Program-made: the position numbers and the translations under genes | The notes under the pieces: model-generated | Told to the model about the DNA's origin: nothing | The model's input: the letters and a program-made list of their open reading frames with translations, nothing else | Database searches by the model: none | Shown here: positions 43,852 through 52,798 of the stretch, piece after piece | How the letters are laid out: each line of letters begins with the position of its first letter | Numbering within the stretch: position 1 is the stretch's first letter | Source: JAILLW01 sp045629045 | Lineage (GTDB): Bacteria; Bacillota; Clostridia; Lachnospirales; Lachnospiraceae | Length of the DNA stretch: 64,000 bases | Assembly (NCBI GenBank): GCA_045629045.1 | Contig: JAZQQM010000036.1 | Coordinates: 1-64,000 of the forward strand | Direction: 5' to 3'

Positions 43852-45354
43852 TTATCCTACTGTTTCTTCGACTGTTTTGAAGAAATCAGATATTGCTTTT
43901 TCTCTGCTTACATAACCGTTAATATAGTTTCTTACCTGTTTAAGCCATATGGCGTTTATAGTCTCATCATATCCGGTAATATTATTACCTGCGGCATTTT
44001 GATTAATTGCAGACAATACATCAAACATATTCTGCCCGCCGAGGAATTCGTTTTGGCCGTCCGAAACCGACATAATTGTCCCCGAAATTACGCACTCCGG
44101 AGAATTATCAAGGTATCCGTTGGCTAACGAATACTGAAGTCCGTCCGCTGAACAGTCAAGAGTCATCCACTCAATTATCTTCTTTACAGCTTCCCTTTTA
44201 GCTTCATCATATGCTACAGCCTCTTCATTGGCAAGTACCCATGTTCCGCCCCAGAAAAAATCAACGGGCGGCGCACAAATCGCCCAATCACCGTATGTTT
44301 CGCCGCAATTTGGTTCAAGTGTATAATTAATAAGCCATGCCGGTCCGAAATAACCGAATACCGGTTTTTCCGCCCTATCCTGCATTCCGTAAAACCACTC
44401 TTCCGACCATTGTGTCGTACCGTTGGTATATCCGTTATCGTGAAGCTTTTTGGCATAATCCAAGTACATTTCTCTTTGCGGATCAAGATAAAAATCTCCG
44501 TTACAAATCCAGCCTTTATCTGCACTGTTTTCGACGGCTTTCCACACATCATCTTCTCCGGATACAATAGCATATCCTTCTTCTTTAAGAAGCTCGGCAG
44601 TCTCAAAAAAATTATCCCATTTGCCTGTTCCTGCGCCTATTTTTGACGCAACAACATTGGGGTCCGAAGTTCCCCACAACTCTTCAGCAATTGACCTTCT
44701 GTAGGCAAACACTCCGTTTGTTCCCTGATATCCAAGTCCTATAAGCTCGTCTTCGGAATTGGTTCCGAATTCAACACAATAACGGGAAATATCAGCCTCC
44801 TCGATTCTTGCTTCAACATCAATCCCCAATTCCGCATAAGGCATAGCATATCCTGCTTTAACACCGCGAATGTATTCCCCTGCGAAGGCTTCCTCAACAG
44901 CATAGATATCTGGGGCATCCGGCCCGCCGTCTAATAAAGCCGTATCAAGAGCCGGTAAATAAGTTCCGTTCGTCGTGGGAATAATGGTTGATGCCATAGT
45001 TATCCCGCAGTTGGGGTGCATATCTATATAATTTTGAATCATAGTGGGTACTTCGTCCGTAAATGACCACACACTTATTACAAGGTCTTCTTTGGGCTCT
45101 ACTGCCGGAGGTATATCAACTCCGTCTCCCGGTTTCCCCGGCTGCGCTTTTGTAACGGCTTTTAGCTGCTTTTTATAGTCAGCCTCCGTTTTTCTCATGG
45201 ACTTTTTAAGTTCTTTTATCTGGGCACGCAATTCATCCTTTTCCTGTTGAAGGACTGCATTCTTTGTATAAAGCGTATAACAACAAATTCCGCTAAAAAT
45301 CAGACCTATTACAGTTAAGCTAAGCAATACCCATAAAAGAATATGTTTCTTCAT
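43852..45354 (-). CDS. Membrane-tethered family 1 extracellular solute-binding protein
   Basis: 500 residues. An N-terminal membrane anchor (ILLWVLLSLTVIGLIFSGIC) lacks a processed lipobox. A coiled coil follows (VLQQEKDELRAQIKELKKSM), then a solute-binding domain of the carbohydrate type with DAPDIYAVEEAFAGEYIRG and KVFGYFGPAWL-like segments. No permease or ATPase genes lie next to it. The tether plus coiled coil is unusual for transport and recalls binding proteins that feed sensors. A diguanylate cyclase gene follows after about 50 bp. The gene upstream is the radical SAM maturase, separated by a gap with a repeat element. Confidence 0.8.
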   Translation of the reverse strand: MKKHILLWVLLSLTVIGLIFSGICCYTLYTKNAVLQQEKDELRAQIKELKKSMRKTEADYKKQLKAVTKAQPGKPGDGVDIPPAVEPKEDLVISVWSFTDEVPTMIQNYIDMHPNCGITMASTIIPTTNGTYLPALDTALLDGGPDAPDIYAVEEAFAGEYIRGVKAGYAMPYAELGIDVEARIEEADISRYCVEFGTNSEDELIGLGYQGTNGVFAYRRSIAEELWGTSDPNVVASKIGAGTGKWDNFFETAELLKEEGYAIVSGEDDVWKAVENSADKGWICNGDFYLDPQREMYLDYAKKLHDNGYTNGTTQWSEEWFYGMQDRAEKPVFGYFGPAWLINYTLEPNCGETYGDWAICAPPVDFFWGGTWVLANEEAVAYDEAKREAVKKIIEWMTLDCSADGLQYSLANGYLDNSPECVISGTIMSVSDGQNEFLGGQNMFDVLSAINQNAAGNNITGYDETINAIWLKQVRNYINGYVSREKAISDFFKTVEETVG

Positions 45355-45366
45355 AGGCTTATTATA

Positions 45367-45393
45367 CTATAGGGACGGTTCTTTTCCCACATT
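45367..45393. repeat. GGGACGG half-element upstream of the solute-binding protein gene
   Basis: Minus strand: TGTGGGAAAAGAACCGTCCC followed by TATAG, then TATAATAA and the ATG 18 bases on. The core matches the element at 43797. It occupies most of the short gap between the radical SAM gene and this gene and may contribute promoter or leader sequence. Confidence 0.6.
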
Positions 45394-45427
45394 CTTCTTC
45401 CACATTATAACCATAGCAACAGACTAC

Positions 45428-46816
45428 CTATTGTATCGGTAACAAATTGGTATATCCTTTCAACGCAGTTTCTAACTTCTGCATATATCCGCCTTCAAAA
45501 TAAAGGCAACTTGACGGGTCAGCGGCAAATATATCATTTGCCTTTGCAAGAGCGACAACACGGCAACCACCGCAACAATACTTAAACCACCGACAGGCAG
45601 AGCATTTTGAATTATGTTCAGCAAATTCTTTGACGGTCATGCAAACACTGTCAAGATATGCCCCCTCCCGAAGATGTTTTTTTAGACCATCTTTTTTAAC
45701 ATTGCCCAGACACCAGCCTCGCACATCATATAATCCTGACTGCTGAAGGCATGGATACAGATTTCCGTTTGCTGAAACCGCAATCATCCCCCTGTTCCCT
45801 TTACAAACAGGCAGCGTGTCACGATATTCGCCCATCCCGCATAAAACTGCCTCCGGGCGATAGACTTTATGCGCATTACTTACGTGTACGAACTGCCATA
45901 TATCAATTTCCATATTACAGTTTGTCTTAACATAATCCTTAATAAATTCGAGCATCGTATCGAAATACTCCTCGAAAGTAAGGCACGCATCACCGGCATT
46001 TTGCACCCAACACGGAGACTCCGTCGTACGAATAATACGCATTTCCTCCACACCTATATCATTCAAGAGTATTGCTGTAGCAAGCATACTCTGAACATTT
46101 TTCCTGTGAACATTGGACTGTACCTTGACGCGAAAACCGTTCTGAACACACAGCTTAATTGCACGAAGTGCATCCTCCTCAGCTCCTTTGCGGTCTCTTA
46201 ACCAGTCATGATGGCCAATACCGTCAAACGATATTTTTATAAGCGGATAGCAGTCGATAGTTTTCATCGTATCGAGTACATCCCGAGTAAGAAAAAAGCC
46301 GTTGGTATTCAGCTCTTCCACATACATTCCACGGTCATATATGGTGCGCAGAATCTCAATAAAATGGGAATGAATCATCGGTTCCCCACCGGTAATTGTA
46401 AACGCATTAATCCCGCACTCTGCGGCTTCATCTATCAGTTTTTGGGCTTCTTCAAGCGTAAACTCGTTCTGAAGATGACTGCTATCGGAAGCATTGAAGC
46501 AATGAAGACAGTTATAATTGCATCGTTCGGTAATCATCAGATTCATCGCCGGAAAATACCGATTATCACATTTTAGCGGCTTTTGCCACAAAGATAATGT
46601 CTCCCCCGCCTTTGCAGGCCTAACCAGACCCTTTGCAAGAAGTGTTCTTAAAAGCTCACTGTCAGGAATTTCATTACTTCCGTCGCACTTTTGAAGCAGT
46701 TCATATTCGTCTGCATTCAGCCCTTTGGCATTACGCACATTTTTCACGTAATACGCGTACGGTACGAGCCGCCATGAACGCAGCGCAATATTATCGGACA
46801 AAGTGTATACACTCAT
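45428..46816 (-). CDS. Radical SAM/SPASM peptide maturase
   Basis: 462 residues. Residues 1-85 form a short winged-helix, PqqD/RRE-like region likely to bind the leader peptide. The radical SAM cluster Cys are C99, C103 and C106 in TERCNYNCLHCF. TGGEPMIHS is the SAM-binding GGEP motif. The C-terminal SPASM domain carries further clusters, with GMIAVSANGNLYPCLQQ and CSACRWFKYCCGGCR. SPASM maturases of this type make sactipeptide/ranthipeptide thioethers or other carbon-linked crosslinks in RiPP precursors. It begins two bases after the precursor gene stop. No exporter or protease gene follows. The chemistry cannot be predicted further. Confidence 0.92.
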   Translation of the reverse strand: MSVYTLSDNIALRSWRLVPYAYYVKNVRNAKGLNADEYELLQKCDGSNEIPDSELLRTLLAKGLVRPAKAGETLSLWQKPLKCDNRYFPAMNLMITERCNYNCLHCFNASDSSHLQNEFTLEEAQKLIDEAAECGINAFTITGGEPMIHSHFIEILRTIYDRGMYVEELNTNGFFLTRDVLDTMKTIDCYPLIKISFDGIGHHDWLRDRKGAEEDALRAIKLCVQNGFRVKVQSNVHRKNVQSMLATAILLNDIGVEEMRIIRTTESPCWVQNAGDACLTFEEYFDTMLEFIKDYVKTNCNMEIDIWQFVHVSNAHKVYRPEAVLCGMGEYRDTLPVCKGNRGMIAVSANGNLYPCLQQSGLYDVRGWCLGNVKKDGLKKHLREGAYLDSVCMTVKEFAEHNSKCSACRWFKYCCGGCRVVALAKANDIFAADPSSCLYFEGGYMQKLETALKGYTNLLPIQ

Positions 46817-46818
46817 TA

Positions 46819-47190
46819 TTATTTGTGCGGATCATGATCCCTGGTACGGATAGCGCAGTAAAGTGTTGCCCCCTGGGTAAAGCTATGGGCACACTGGGCA
46901 CAAACCACCATAAACGAAGAATCCGTTCCCTCAAAGCCATGACATGAGTTAGGCGCAGTAACAATTGCATACTTTTGATATCCATACGGGCCATAAGTAC
47001 CGCTACTGTAACAGGTTCCGCCGTCTACATTTTCAAGTTCTTCATCGGAAAGTCTGCGATGTACTTCCTTAAATGTTTCTTGAGCTTCTTCCTCTGTTAA
47101 CTCACCGCCGTTCTTACGAACAAGTTCAACCAATTCATCTACGGTTTTCGTCTTTTTTGCCAGTTCAATTAATTCCTGTGTTAATTCCAT
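46819..47190 (-). CDS. Nif11-like RiPP precursor peptide, Cys-containing core
   Basis: 123 residues. Residues 1-58 form a helical, acidic Nif11-like leader (ELIELAKKTKTVDELVELV, ENGxxLTEEEA-type segment) ending RLSDEELENVDGG, the classic double-Gly cleavage site. The core (59-123) holds five Cys at 60, 83, 97, 100 and 112, with Gly/Tyr/Ser-rich spacing and a charged end TRDHDPHK. GGGGGAA lies just before the ATG. The maturase gene follows after two bases. A 300-bp leader region lies upstream. It is likely modified by the radical SAM enzyme and then cleaved after GG. The CxxC pair could instead bind a metal. Confidence 0.85.
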   Translation of the reverse strand: MELTQELIELAKKTKTVDELVELVRKNGGELTEEEAQETFKEVHRRLSDEELENVDGGTCYSSGTYGPYGYQKYAIVTAPNSCHGFEGTDSSFMVVCAQCAHSFTQGATLYCAIRTRDHDPHK

Positions 47191-47412
47191 ATAGTATTCC
47201 CCCTTTGCAAGATTTTTACCCTAACATTATTTTATCATGCATGCCAAGATTTGTGTATTGAGATGTTAAGGCGTTATTTATCTATAATCTCATACAATTT
47301 GTATTTAAGCTTCTGTTATTCCGAATCTAAGTTAACAGATAGCTTATTCTTCGTAAGCCATTCCTTGTCCATATTATTAAGATATGCCCTCTCGTATTAT
47401 TTTACGTTTTCT

Positions 47413-47443
47413 ATTATAAACCATTACGTACATTTAACGTCAA
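47413..47443 (-). promoter_or_regulatory. Possible sigma-A promoter for the precursor gene
   Basis: Minus strand TTGACG (47438-47443) and TATAAT (47413-47418) are separated by 19 bp, one or two more than ideal. Transcripts would begin near 47405 and carry about 215 nt of untranslated leader. The rest of 47191-47504 shows only AT-rich sequence. Confidence 0.35.
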
Positions 47444-47504
47444 TTATAGAAAGCATTATGTGGCAAATTCTGCGCACAGCTATTTTCGTTGCCGTAATGT
47501 GAAC

Positions 47505-48722
47505 CTATTTTTCATCCACCACCTGGAAGATATAGAACTTCAGATAATATGACTCATCTGCTGCCCAAAGAATCGGGTGATCCGGACTTTGGGTTCTAAA
47601 CTCAATTTGTCGCAATCTCTTATGAGCCGATTTGGCAGCTTCTTTTACAGTCTTGGTAAAAAGTTCCTGTGTCATAAAATGTGAGCATGAACATGTGGCA
47701 AAATATCCGCCGTCTTTAACAAGCTTAAGCCCTTGAATGTTTATCTCTCTATAGCCTTTAATTGCATTCTTGGTTGCATCCTTCGACTTGGTAAAAGCCG
47801 GAGGGTCCAAAATAACAACATCATACTTAACACCTTTGGCATTCAACTTCGGAAGCTCATCAAGCACATTGGCAACACGGAATTTAACCCGCTCGTCCAG
47901 TTTATTAAGCGTAGCATTCTTTCTTGCCTGTTCTATAGCATATTCCGAAATATCCAAACCGGTAACTTCCCTAGCCCCGCCGTATCCGGCATTTAAGGCA
48001 AAAGTCCCCATATGAGTAAAGCAGTCAAGCACCGTCTTGCCTTTGCAAATTCGTTGCATAGCAAGTCTGTTATATTTTTGGTCAAGGAAAAATCCTGTCT
48101 TTTGGCCGTTTACAACATCAACCATATAATGAACGTTATTTTCGACTATTTCGATATCTGTATCAAACTCGGGTCCGATAAATCCCTTAAACGATGTAAG
48201 TCCTTCTTTTTTACGTTCCTTGGCATCACTTCTTTCATATACACCTTTTATGACAATCCCGTCATTTTTTAGGATATCTTTAAGCAAATCGACAATCATA
48301 TCTTTATAATTTAGGATACCAAGCGTTAATGCCTCCACTACAAGTACATCATCATATTTATCTATCGTAATACCCGGTAAAAAATCAGCTTCGCCAAATA
48401 CTATCCTGCACGCATTAAGGTCCTCGGATTTTAGCACCGTTTTTCGATAATCCCATGCATTTTGAAGACGCATTTTGAAAAACTCGTCATCGATTACCGT
48501 ATCAATATTTCTTGATAACATTCGAATTCGGATTTTGGAATTTTGATTGATATACCCCTGTCCCAAAGGATATCCGTCAAAATCCCTGACCTTAACAACT
48601 TCCCCGTTCTTAAAGGAGCCTGTAATAGTATCTATTTCATTGTCAAAAATCCACAATCCGCCTTGCTTAAGTAATCTTCCTTCACCCTTTTTAAGCGTAA
48701 CTATTGTGTTATTCACACTCAT
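47505..48722 (-). CDS. Class I rRNA cytosine-C5 methyltransferase, RlmI family
   Basis: 405 residues. An N-terminal PUA domain (GRLLKQGGLWIFDNEID) is followed by a middle EEHEA-like domain and a Rossmann SAM domain with KTVLDCFTHMGTFALNAGYGGA. The catalytic DPPAFTKSK and SCSCSHFMT segments are present. The family includes E. coli RlmI, which makes m5C1962 in 23S rRNA; Gram-positive members are often annotated only as class I rRNA methyltransferase. The start overlaps the stop of the pseudokinase gene by four bases. Confidence 0.9.
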   Translation of the reverse strand: MSVNNTIVTLKKGEGRLLKQGGLWIFDNEIDTITGSFKNGEVVKVRDFDGYPLGQGYINQNSKIRIRMLSRNIDTVIDDEFFKMRLQNAWDYRKTVLKSEDLNACRIVFGEADFLPGITIDKYDDVLVVEALTLGILNYKDMIVDLLKDILKNDGIVIKGVYERSDAKERKKEGLTSFKGFIGPEFDTDIEIVENNVHYMVDVVNGQKTGFFLDQKYNRLAMQRICKGKTVLDCFTHMGTFALNAGYGGAREVTGLDISEYAIEQARKNATLNKLDERVKFRVANVLDELPKLNAKGVKYDVVILDPPAFTKSKDATKNAIKGYREINIQGLKLVKDGGYFATCSCSHFMTQELFTKTVKEAAKSAHKRLRQIEFRTQSPDHPILWAADESYYLKFYIFQVVDEK

Positions 48723-50152
48723 CCTCCATCAACATGACTTTGCGGAATTACTACCGTAAATACAGAGCCTTTTCCGACAGCACTGTCAATATTTATTTTT
48801 CCGTTCATCTGCTCAACCATTTTCTTCGTGATTCGAACCCTGAAATTACCACCGTCAAATACTTCTTTTCTCCAGTTTCTTCCCTTAGTATTAAACTGCA
48901 ATAATTTCTTTACAGTCTCACGGTTCATTCCTATTCCGTCATCTTCGACGGAAATAATAAGATTGATATTATCATGAGTAGTACGTCTGCTGTTAACAGT
49001 AAATGTTATCGTACCCGCATAGGTATTTTTTACGGCATTTCTTATTAAGTTTATAATAATTTGCTTAAGCAGTAAACCCGTACCCGAAAGCATCTCGGGA
49101 ACATTGGAATCTATTTCCATATTAAATGTATCCGAATTATCCTTGATTGCCGGCATCACAACATCGCAGGCTTCTTTTATAAGGTCTCTTACGGAATACT
49201 CGTCAACCTCAAATTCATCCATTGCCGCATCGAGTCTGTTATATTCAATCATATTGTTAATAACGGAACGAACCTGACGTCCGTATCCTTCAATATATGC
49301 ATAGATTTCTTTTTGATTTTCATCCAGCGCATCAAAAGGATATGATTCATTCTTATCAAGCATCCTTTCTATAGGCGTACATATTTCATCGGACATATAT
49401 TCAATAAGCGCTTTATCAAACATATCCCTTTGTTCCTGCTCTTCTCGTACGGTTTCAAGCAAGTCATTTGCCTTAATCAGTTTTTTGTAATCCGGTGTTT
49501 CAAATGTAAACAACATAATCAGCATGGAAAGAGCATATCCAAAAGCCAGAGACATTATATCCGCATAGAACAGCTGAATCAGAATCGAAACTATGGTTAT
49601 TACCATATATGCAATAACCGAAACACTTTGTCTTATATTGATACGCTTTCTGTTACGAATCATACATATTATCGTAAGCAGGAAATAATAAACCGGATAA
49701 ATGTAAATAATAAGAATTAGTGAACCGTAAGAAAAATGTCCGTATTTTCCGCCGGAAAAGAATATGTTCACGTAGTGATTGGCAATAAGACCTTCAAGTA
49801 TAAATACGAACGGGAAATATGTTCTTATGTAATAACCGACTGTTCTTTCCTGTCTGTCACCCAGATATTCCACCATATATCTGTAAAAGACAAGGAACAC
49901 AAGTGCATTCGTAACAAAGTAAATATCACTTACGCCTCGTGTTAAAGCAGCCGGTGCCACCTTTGCATATTTGGTCAGAAGCAACGAACTTACCATATCA
50001 ACTATGGTAAGTAAAAATGATGAATGTAACAGCGTAATAAACAAACGATTACGATATTTATCATGCGAATATTGTATTCTTACATAGAATATTTCTATTA
50101 TAAACAGCAACAGCGCCGCCAGGTCATAGTCTAAATTATATGATGCGTTCAT
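48719..50152 (-). CDS. Membrane histidine-kinase-like protein lacking the phospho-acceptor His
   Basis: 477 residues. Seven membrane spans (about 10-220) precede a HisKA-like helix and a HATPase_c domain. Where kinases have SHELRTP this protein has SDEICTPI, with Asp255 in the His position. The N-box (NLIRNAVKNT) and DDGIGM are kept, but the G2 loop reads GGNFRVRITKK rather than GTGLGL. It therefore looks like a pseudokinase or non-phosphorylating ATP sensor. Overlap with rlmI by four bases suggests co-translation. A diguanylate cyclase lies 21 bp upstream. Confidence 0.82.
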   Translation of the reverse strand: MNASYNLDYDLAALLLFIIEIFYVRIQYSHDKYRNRLFITLLHSSFLLTIVDMVSSLLLTKYAKVAPAALTRGVSDIYFVTNALVFLVFYRYMVEYLGDRQERTVGYYIRTYFPFVFILEGLIANHYVNIFFSGGKYGHFSYGSLILIIYIYPVYYFLLTIICMIRNRKRINIRQSVSVIAYMVITIVSILIQLFYADIMSLAFGYALSMLIMLFTFETPDYKKLIKANDLLETVREEQEQRDMFDKALIEYMSDEICTPIERMLDKNESYPFDALDENQKEIYAYIEGYGRQVRSVINNMIEYNRLDAAMDEFEVDEYSVRDLIKEACDVVMPAIKDNSDTFNMEIDSNVPEMLSGTGLLLKQIIINLIRNAVKNTYAGTITFTVNSRRTTHDNINLIISVEDDGIGMNRETVKKLLQFNTKGRNWRKEVFDGGNFRVRITKKMVEQMNGKINIDSAVGKGSVFTVVIPQSHVDGG

Positions 50153-50173
50153 CTGTATTCCCCCAAATACCGA

Positions 50174-51604
50174 TTATCTTGTTCTTCTCTCGTGGCGTTT
50201 ATCTCTATAGTACTCTTCTTTATCTCTGTACATTGACTTATCGGCGATTTCCAAAAGTTCATCCACGTTCTTGTTCTGATAATCTTCTCCCCTTGCAACA
50301 CCTACTGCTACCGAAAGTGTATCGGAAAATTCCAGTTTACTCTTATCTATTCTGGTCTTAATGTGCTTAACAAAATCTTCAACATCATCAAGAGGTTCCG
50401 TAATAATAATCGCGAATTCGTCGCCTCCGATTCTGAATACATGTCCGTGATTTTCATATAATTCTTTGATGCATTCGGCAGTCTTTATAATAAGTTCGTC
50501 GCCTGCCGCATGACCCTTTTCATCATTAACCTGTTTTAATCCGTTAACATCAACTACGGCTATGGAAATATCTCTTATCTTTTGTTCTTCTCTTATAGCA
50601 TCGAACATATTATCAAATGCTCGACGGTTATATAAACCTGTCATCATATCCGTCTCGGAATCTGCCTTAAACAGCAAGGTCTCATTCTCCTGATATTTCA
50701 TGGCAATGGAAATGATTATGACCATAATAACCAGGGCTGCCAATGCCGCAACAAGGTTTTCCATGACAACCTTTGTTTTCTCGTCGATCTTTTCAGGGCT
50801 TTCTATACATAGATACCATCCGTATTCAGGTATATATTTAACTATAATATACCCGCCGGTTCCGATTATTTCGTACTCATATTCACCGTCAAAATTATAA
50901 TTATCAATATAGTCTTTTATATAAGATTTAGCAGTTGTTCCCGGGAGCGAATCATCCCCCGCAACTTTAATGGTTCCGTCCTTATCTGCAAGGGTAACGG
51001 ACAAACCGTATTTTTGTTCAAGTTCATCAATTGAACTGTTAAGATTTTCTAGGGTATGTCCCACTCCGCATATTCCCAGGAAATTACCGTTTTCATCAGT
51101 CATTCGGATATTGCTATATACCGTGATACGGTTATCATTGGCCTGGTCGTTATCAACATTAAGTTCCATATCTTTGCCGGTATTCTTAAAATTGGTATAC
51201 CAGCTATCATCTTCGCCCAGTGTATCAAGGACTTTCATTCTTCCGTATTCGGTGAAGTACTCCATAGTACACTCAATCGTCAAAAAGACAGTATCATAAT
51301 CAAACTGTTCCTTTATTCCTTTAAGATACTCACCTATATATTCGGAGGCTTCCGCATCCGTATATTGGGCTCTGTTAGCTATGAAATTTTGAATAAATGA
51401 ATTGTTTATCGTCCTAGATATGCTGACGGAATCCGAGAATGAATTAACAATGTCATTCTGAACTTCTCCGACGAAAAGTTCAGCTTCTTTCATGTTATTA
51501 TTCTCGATCAGACTGCTAATCGAAATAATAGAACTAAATGTAGAGATACCGAAACTAATCAGTATCACCGCCGTAACAATTATAACTACCGTACGTGTTT
51601 TCAT
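50174..51604 (-). CDS. Membrane-bound dCache-GGDEF diguanylate cyclase
   Basis: 476 residues. One membrane span at the N-terminus (VVIIVTAVILISFGIST), an extracytoplasmic dCache-type sensor domain (about 40-280, with YFTEYGRMKVLD and YIPEYGWYLCIE) and a second span (about 290-310) come before the GGDEF domain. The active site FRIGGDEFAII is intact and the RxxD inhibitory site is absent. dCache domains bind small ligands, often amino acids, outside the cell. The ligand is not predictable. Genes downstream are the pseudokinase and rlmI. Confidence 0.93.
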   Translation of the reverse strand: MKTRTVVIIVTAVILISFGISTFSSIISISSLIENNNMKEAELFVGEVQNDIVNSFSDSVSISRTINNSFIQNFIANRAQYTDAEASEYIGEYLKGIKEQFDYDTVFLTIECTMEYFTEYGRMKVLDTLGEDDSWYTNFKNTGKDMELNVDNDQANDNRITVYSNIRMTDENGNFLGICGVGHTLENLNSSIDELEQKYGLSVTLADKDGTIKVAGDDSLPGTTAKSYIKDYIDNYNFDGEYEYEIIGTGGYIIVKYIPEYGWYLCIESPEKIDEKTKVVMENLVAALAALVIMVIIISIAMKYQENETLLFKADSETDMMTGLYNRRAFDNMFDAIREEQKIRDISIAVVDVNGLKQVNDEKGHAAGDELIIKTAECIKELYENHGHVFRIGGDEFAIIITEPLDDVEDFVKHIKTRIDKSKLEFSDTLSVAVGVARGEDYQNKNVDELLEIADKSMYRDKEEYYRDKRHERRTR

Positions 51605-51758
51605 ATTCCCCTACCCCTTAGCCAAACAGACTAACATTACACATGTATAATTATTACACAAAAAGATATGTTATGTAAAGTAGTGCACTAGTCATTAGGA
51701 TGGAACAAAAGACTATTCTTCTACTTTTATATATCCGGTTGAAAAATCAAGTGACGGA

Positions 51759-51785
51759 TTACTATTGCGGAAGATGGGACTTGAA
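51759..51785. repeat. att-like duplicate of the tRNA-Leu 3' end (distal)
   Basis: The first 8 bp match the sequence downstream of the tRNA, and the remaining 19 bp match the acceptor stem/T-loop part of the tRNA gene. The identity to 53143-53169 is exact over 27 bp. Confidence 0.85.
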
Positions 51786-51892
51786 GTTCACAACGAAATC
51801 AGAACCCTTGAAAAGAAAGGAGTTCTCGCACCTCGTTTATCGTTGGGAACAATTTGGGAACAAGGCTCATCTTCCCTTTTTTTCTAAAGACA

Positions 51893-52798
51893 TCATATTT
51901 TCTTCAAACTATTCCATTGTACAAGTAAACTATCATAAATAGAATTTAATCTATCAATAATATCTTGATTAATTGGAATTTTCTTGTCTAAAAAATTCAT
52001 ACCTCTTTCACTCATAAAGTCAACACAATATAGCAAACAATAGAATACAAATGCCTTGTATTGAATTTCACTTGGGTGAACTTCTTCCAACAAAAAGTCT
52101 ATATATATAGTATCTAAATCCATATTTAGTAATGCCACTTTTGTCATAGCAACGAATGTTAATATGTCACCAAGTCCTATCCAATCAATATCAATTACAC
52201 TAGATACCTTTCCATTATCAATCAATAAGTTTTTTGTACTTATATCATCTAGATAAGGAATTGGTTGAATCAAATCAAAATATTGTTGCATTTCATTATG
52301 TAGTTGTTTGATTTCATTTACTTTTGCCAAATCAAAGTACTCATTTATCGAAATTCGTTCATATGCACGAGATATCATTTCATCAATAAACACATTCCAA
52401 TTCCAATCTAGTGGTGTTGATACTTTTAATTTTGAAACCTTATTTTGAATTTCTATAACTTCTTTGGCAATTTGTTTTTTCTCATCATTAGTTAATGTCT
52501 TATATATATTACCTATGTCATTACCATTCGAATATGTAAGTATCAAATAGGAATATAAATCATATTTCCCATACTTTACCACTTTTGGAATGGGAATTTT
52601 ACACATTTCTAGTTCATATAACCAATGTATCGCTTCATCATAAGCATGTTCTTCTTTTGAACATCTTAAAACATATTTTGAGTCTTGGGTCGAGATAATA
52701 AAAACGAAATTTCCTATTCCAACACCACACCTTTCTATATCAATGGGTGTAATATTCATTTCATTTTCAAATAAACAATATGCTTCATTAATTTCCAT
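51893..52798 (-). CDS. Aminoglycoside phosphotransferase-fold kinase (APH family)
   Basis: 301 residues of the APH/choline-kinase fold. An N-lobe with GVGIGNFVFIISTQDSKYVL is followed by a catalytic loop reading LDDISTKNLLIDNG, with Asp and Asn kept, and a metal-binding VIDIDWIGLGD, as in APH enzymes. The usual loop His is replaced. Substrate is unknown; members phosphorylate drugs, choline or sugars. Composition is unusually Ile/Asn/Lys-rich with AT-rich codons, differing from neighbours. It is the only intact gene of the tRNA-Leu island. The start has AAAGGAG about 11 bases upstream. Confidence 0.82.
   Translation of the reverse strand: MEINEAYCLFENEMNITPIDIERCGVGIGNFVFIISTQDSKYVLRCSKEEHAYDEAIHWLYELEMCKIPIPKVVKYGKYDLYSYLILTYSNGNDIGNIYKTLTNDEKKQIAKEVIEIQNKVSKLKVSTPLDWNWNVFIDEMISRAYERISINEYFDLAKVNEIKQLHNEMQQYFDLIQPIPYLDDISTKNLLIDNGKVSSVIDIDWIGLGDILTFVAMTKVALLNMDLDTIYIDFLLEEVHPSEIQYKAFVFYCLLYCVDFMSERGMNFLDKKIPINQDIIDRLNSIYDSLLVQWNSLKKI

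Noticed and set aside
51700..51942. Plus-strand 80-residue frame across the distal attachment repeat
   Set aside because: It crosses the tRNA duplicate, has no ribosome site and its translation resembles no protein; treated as island remnant.
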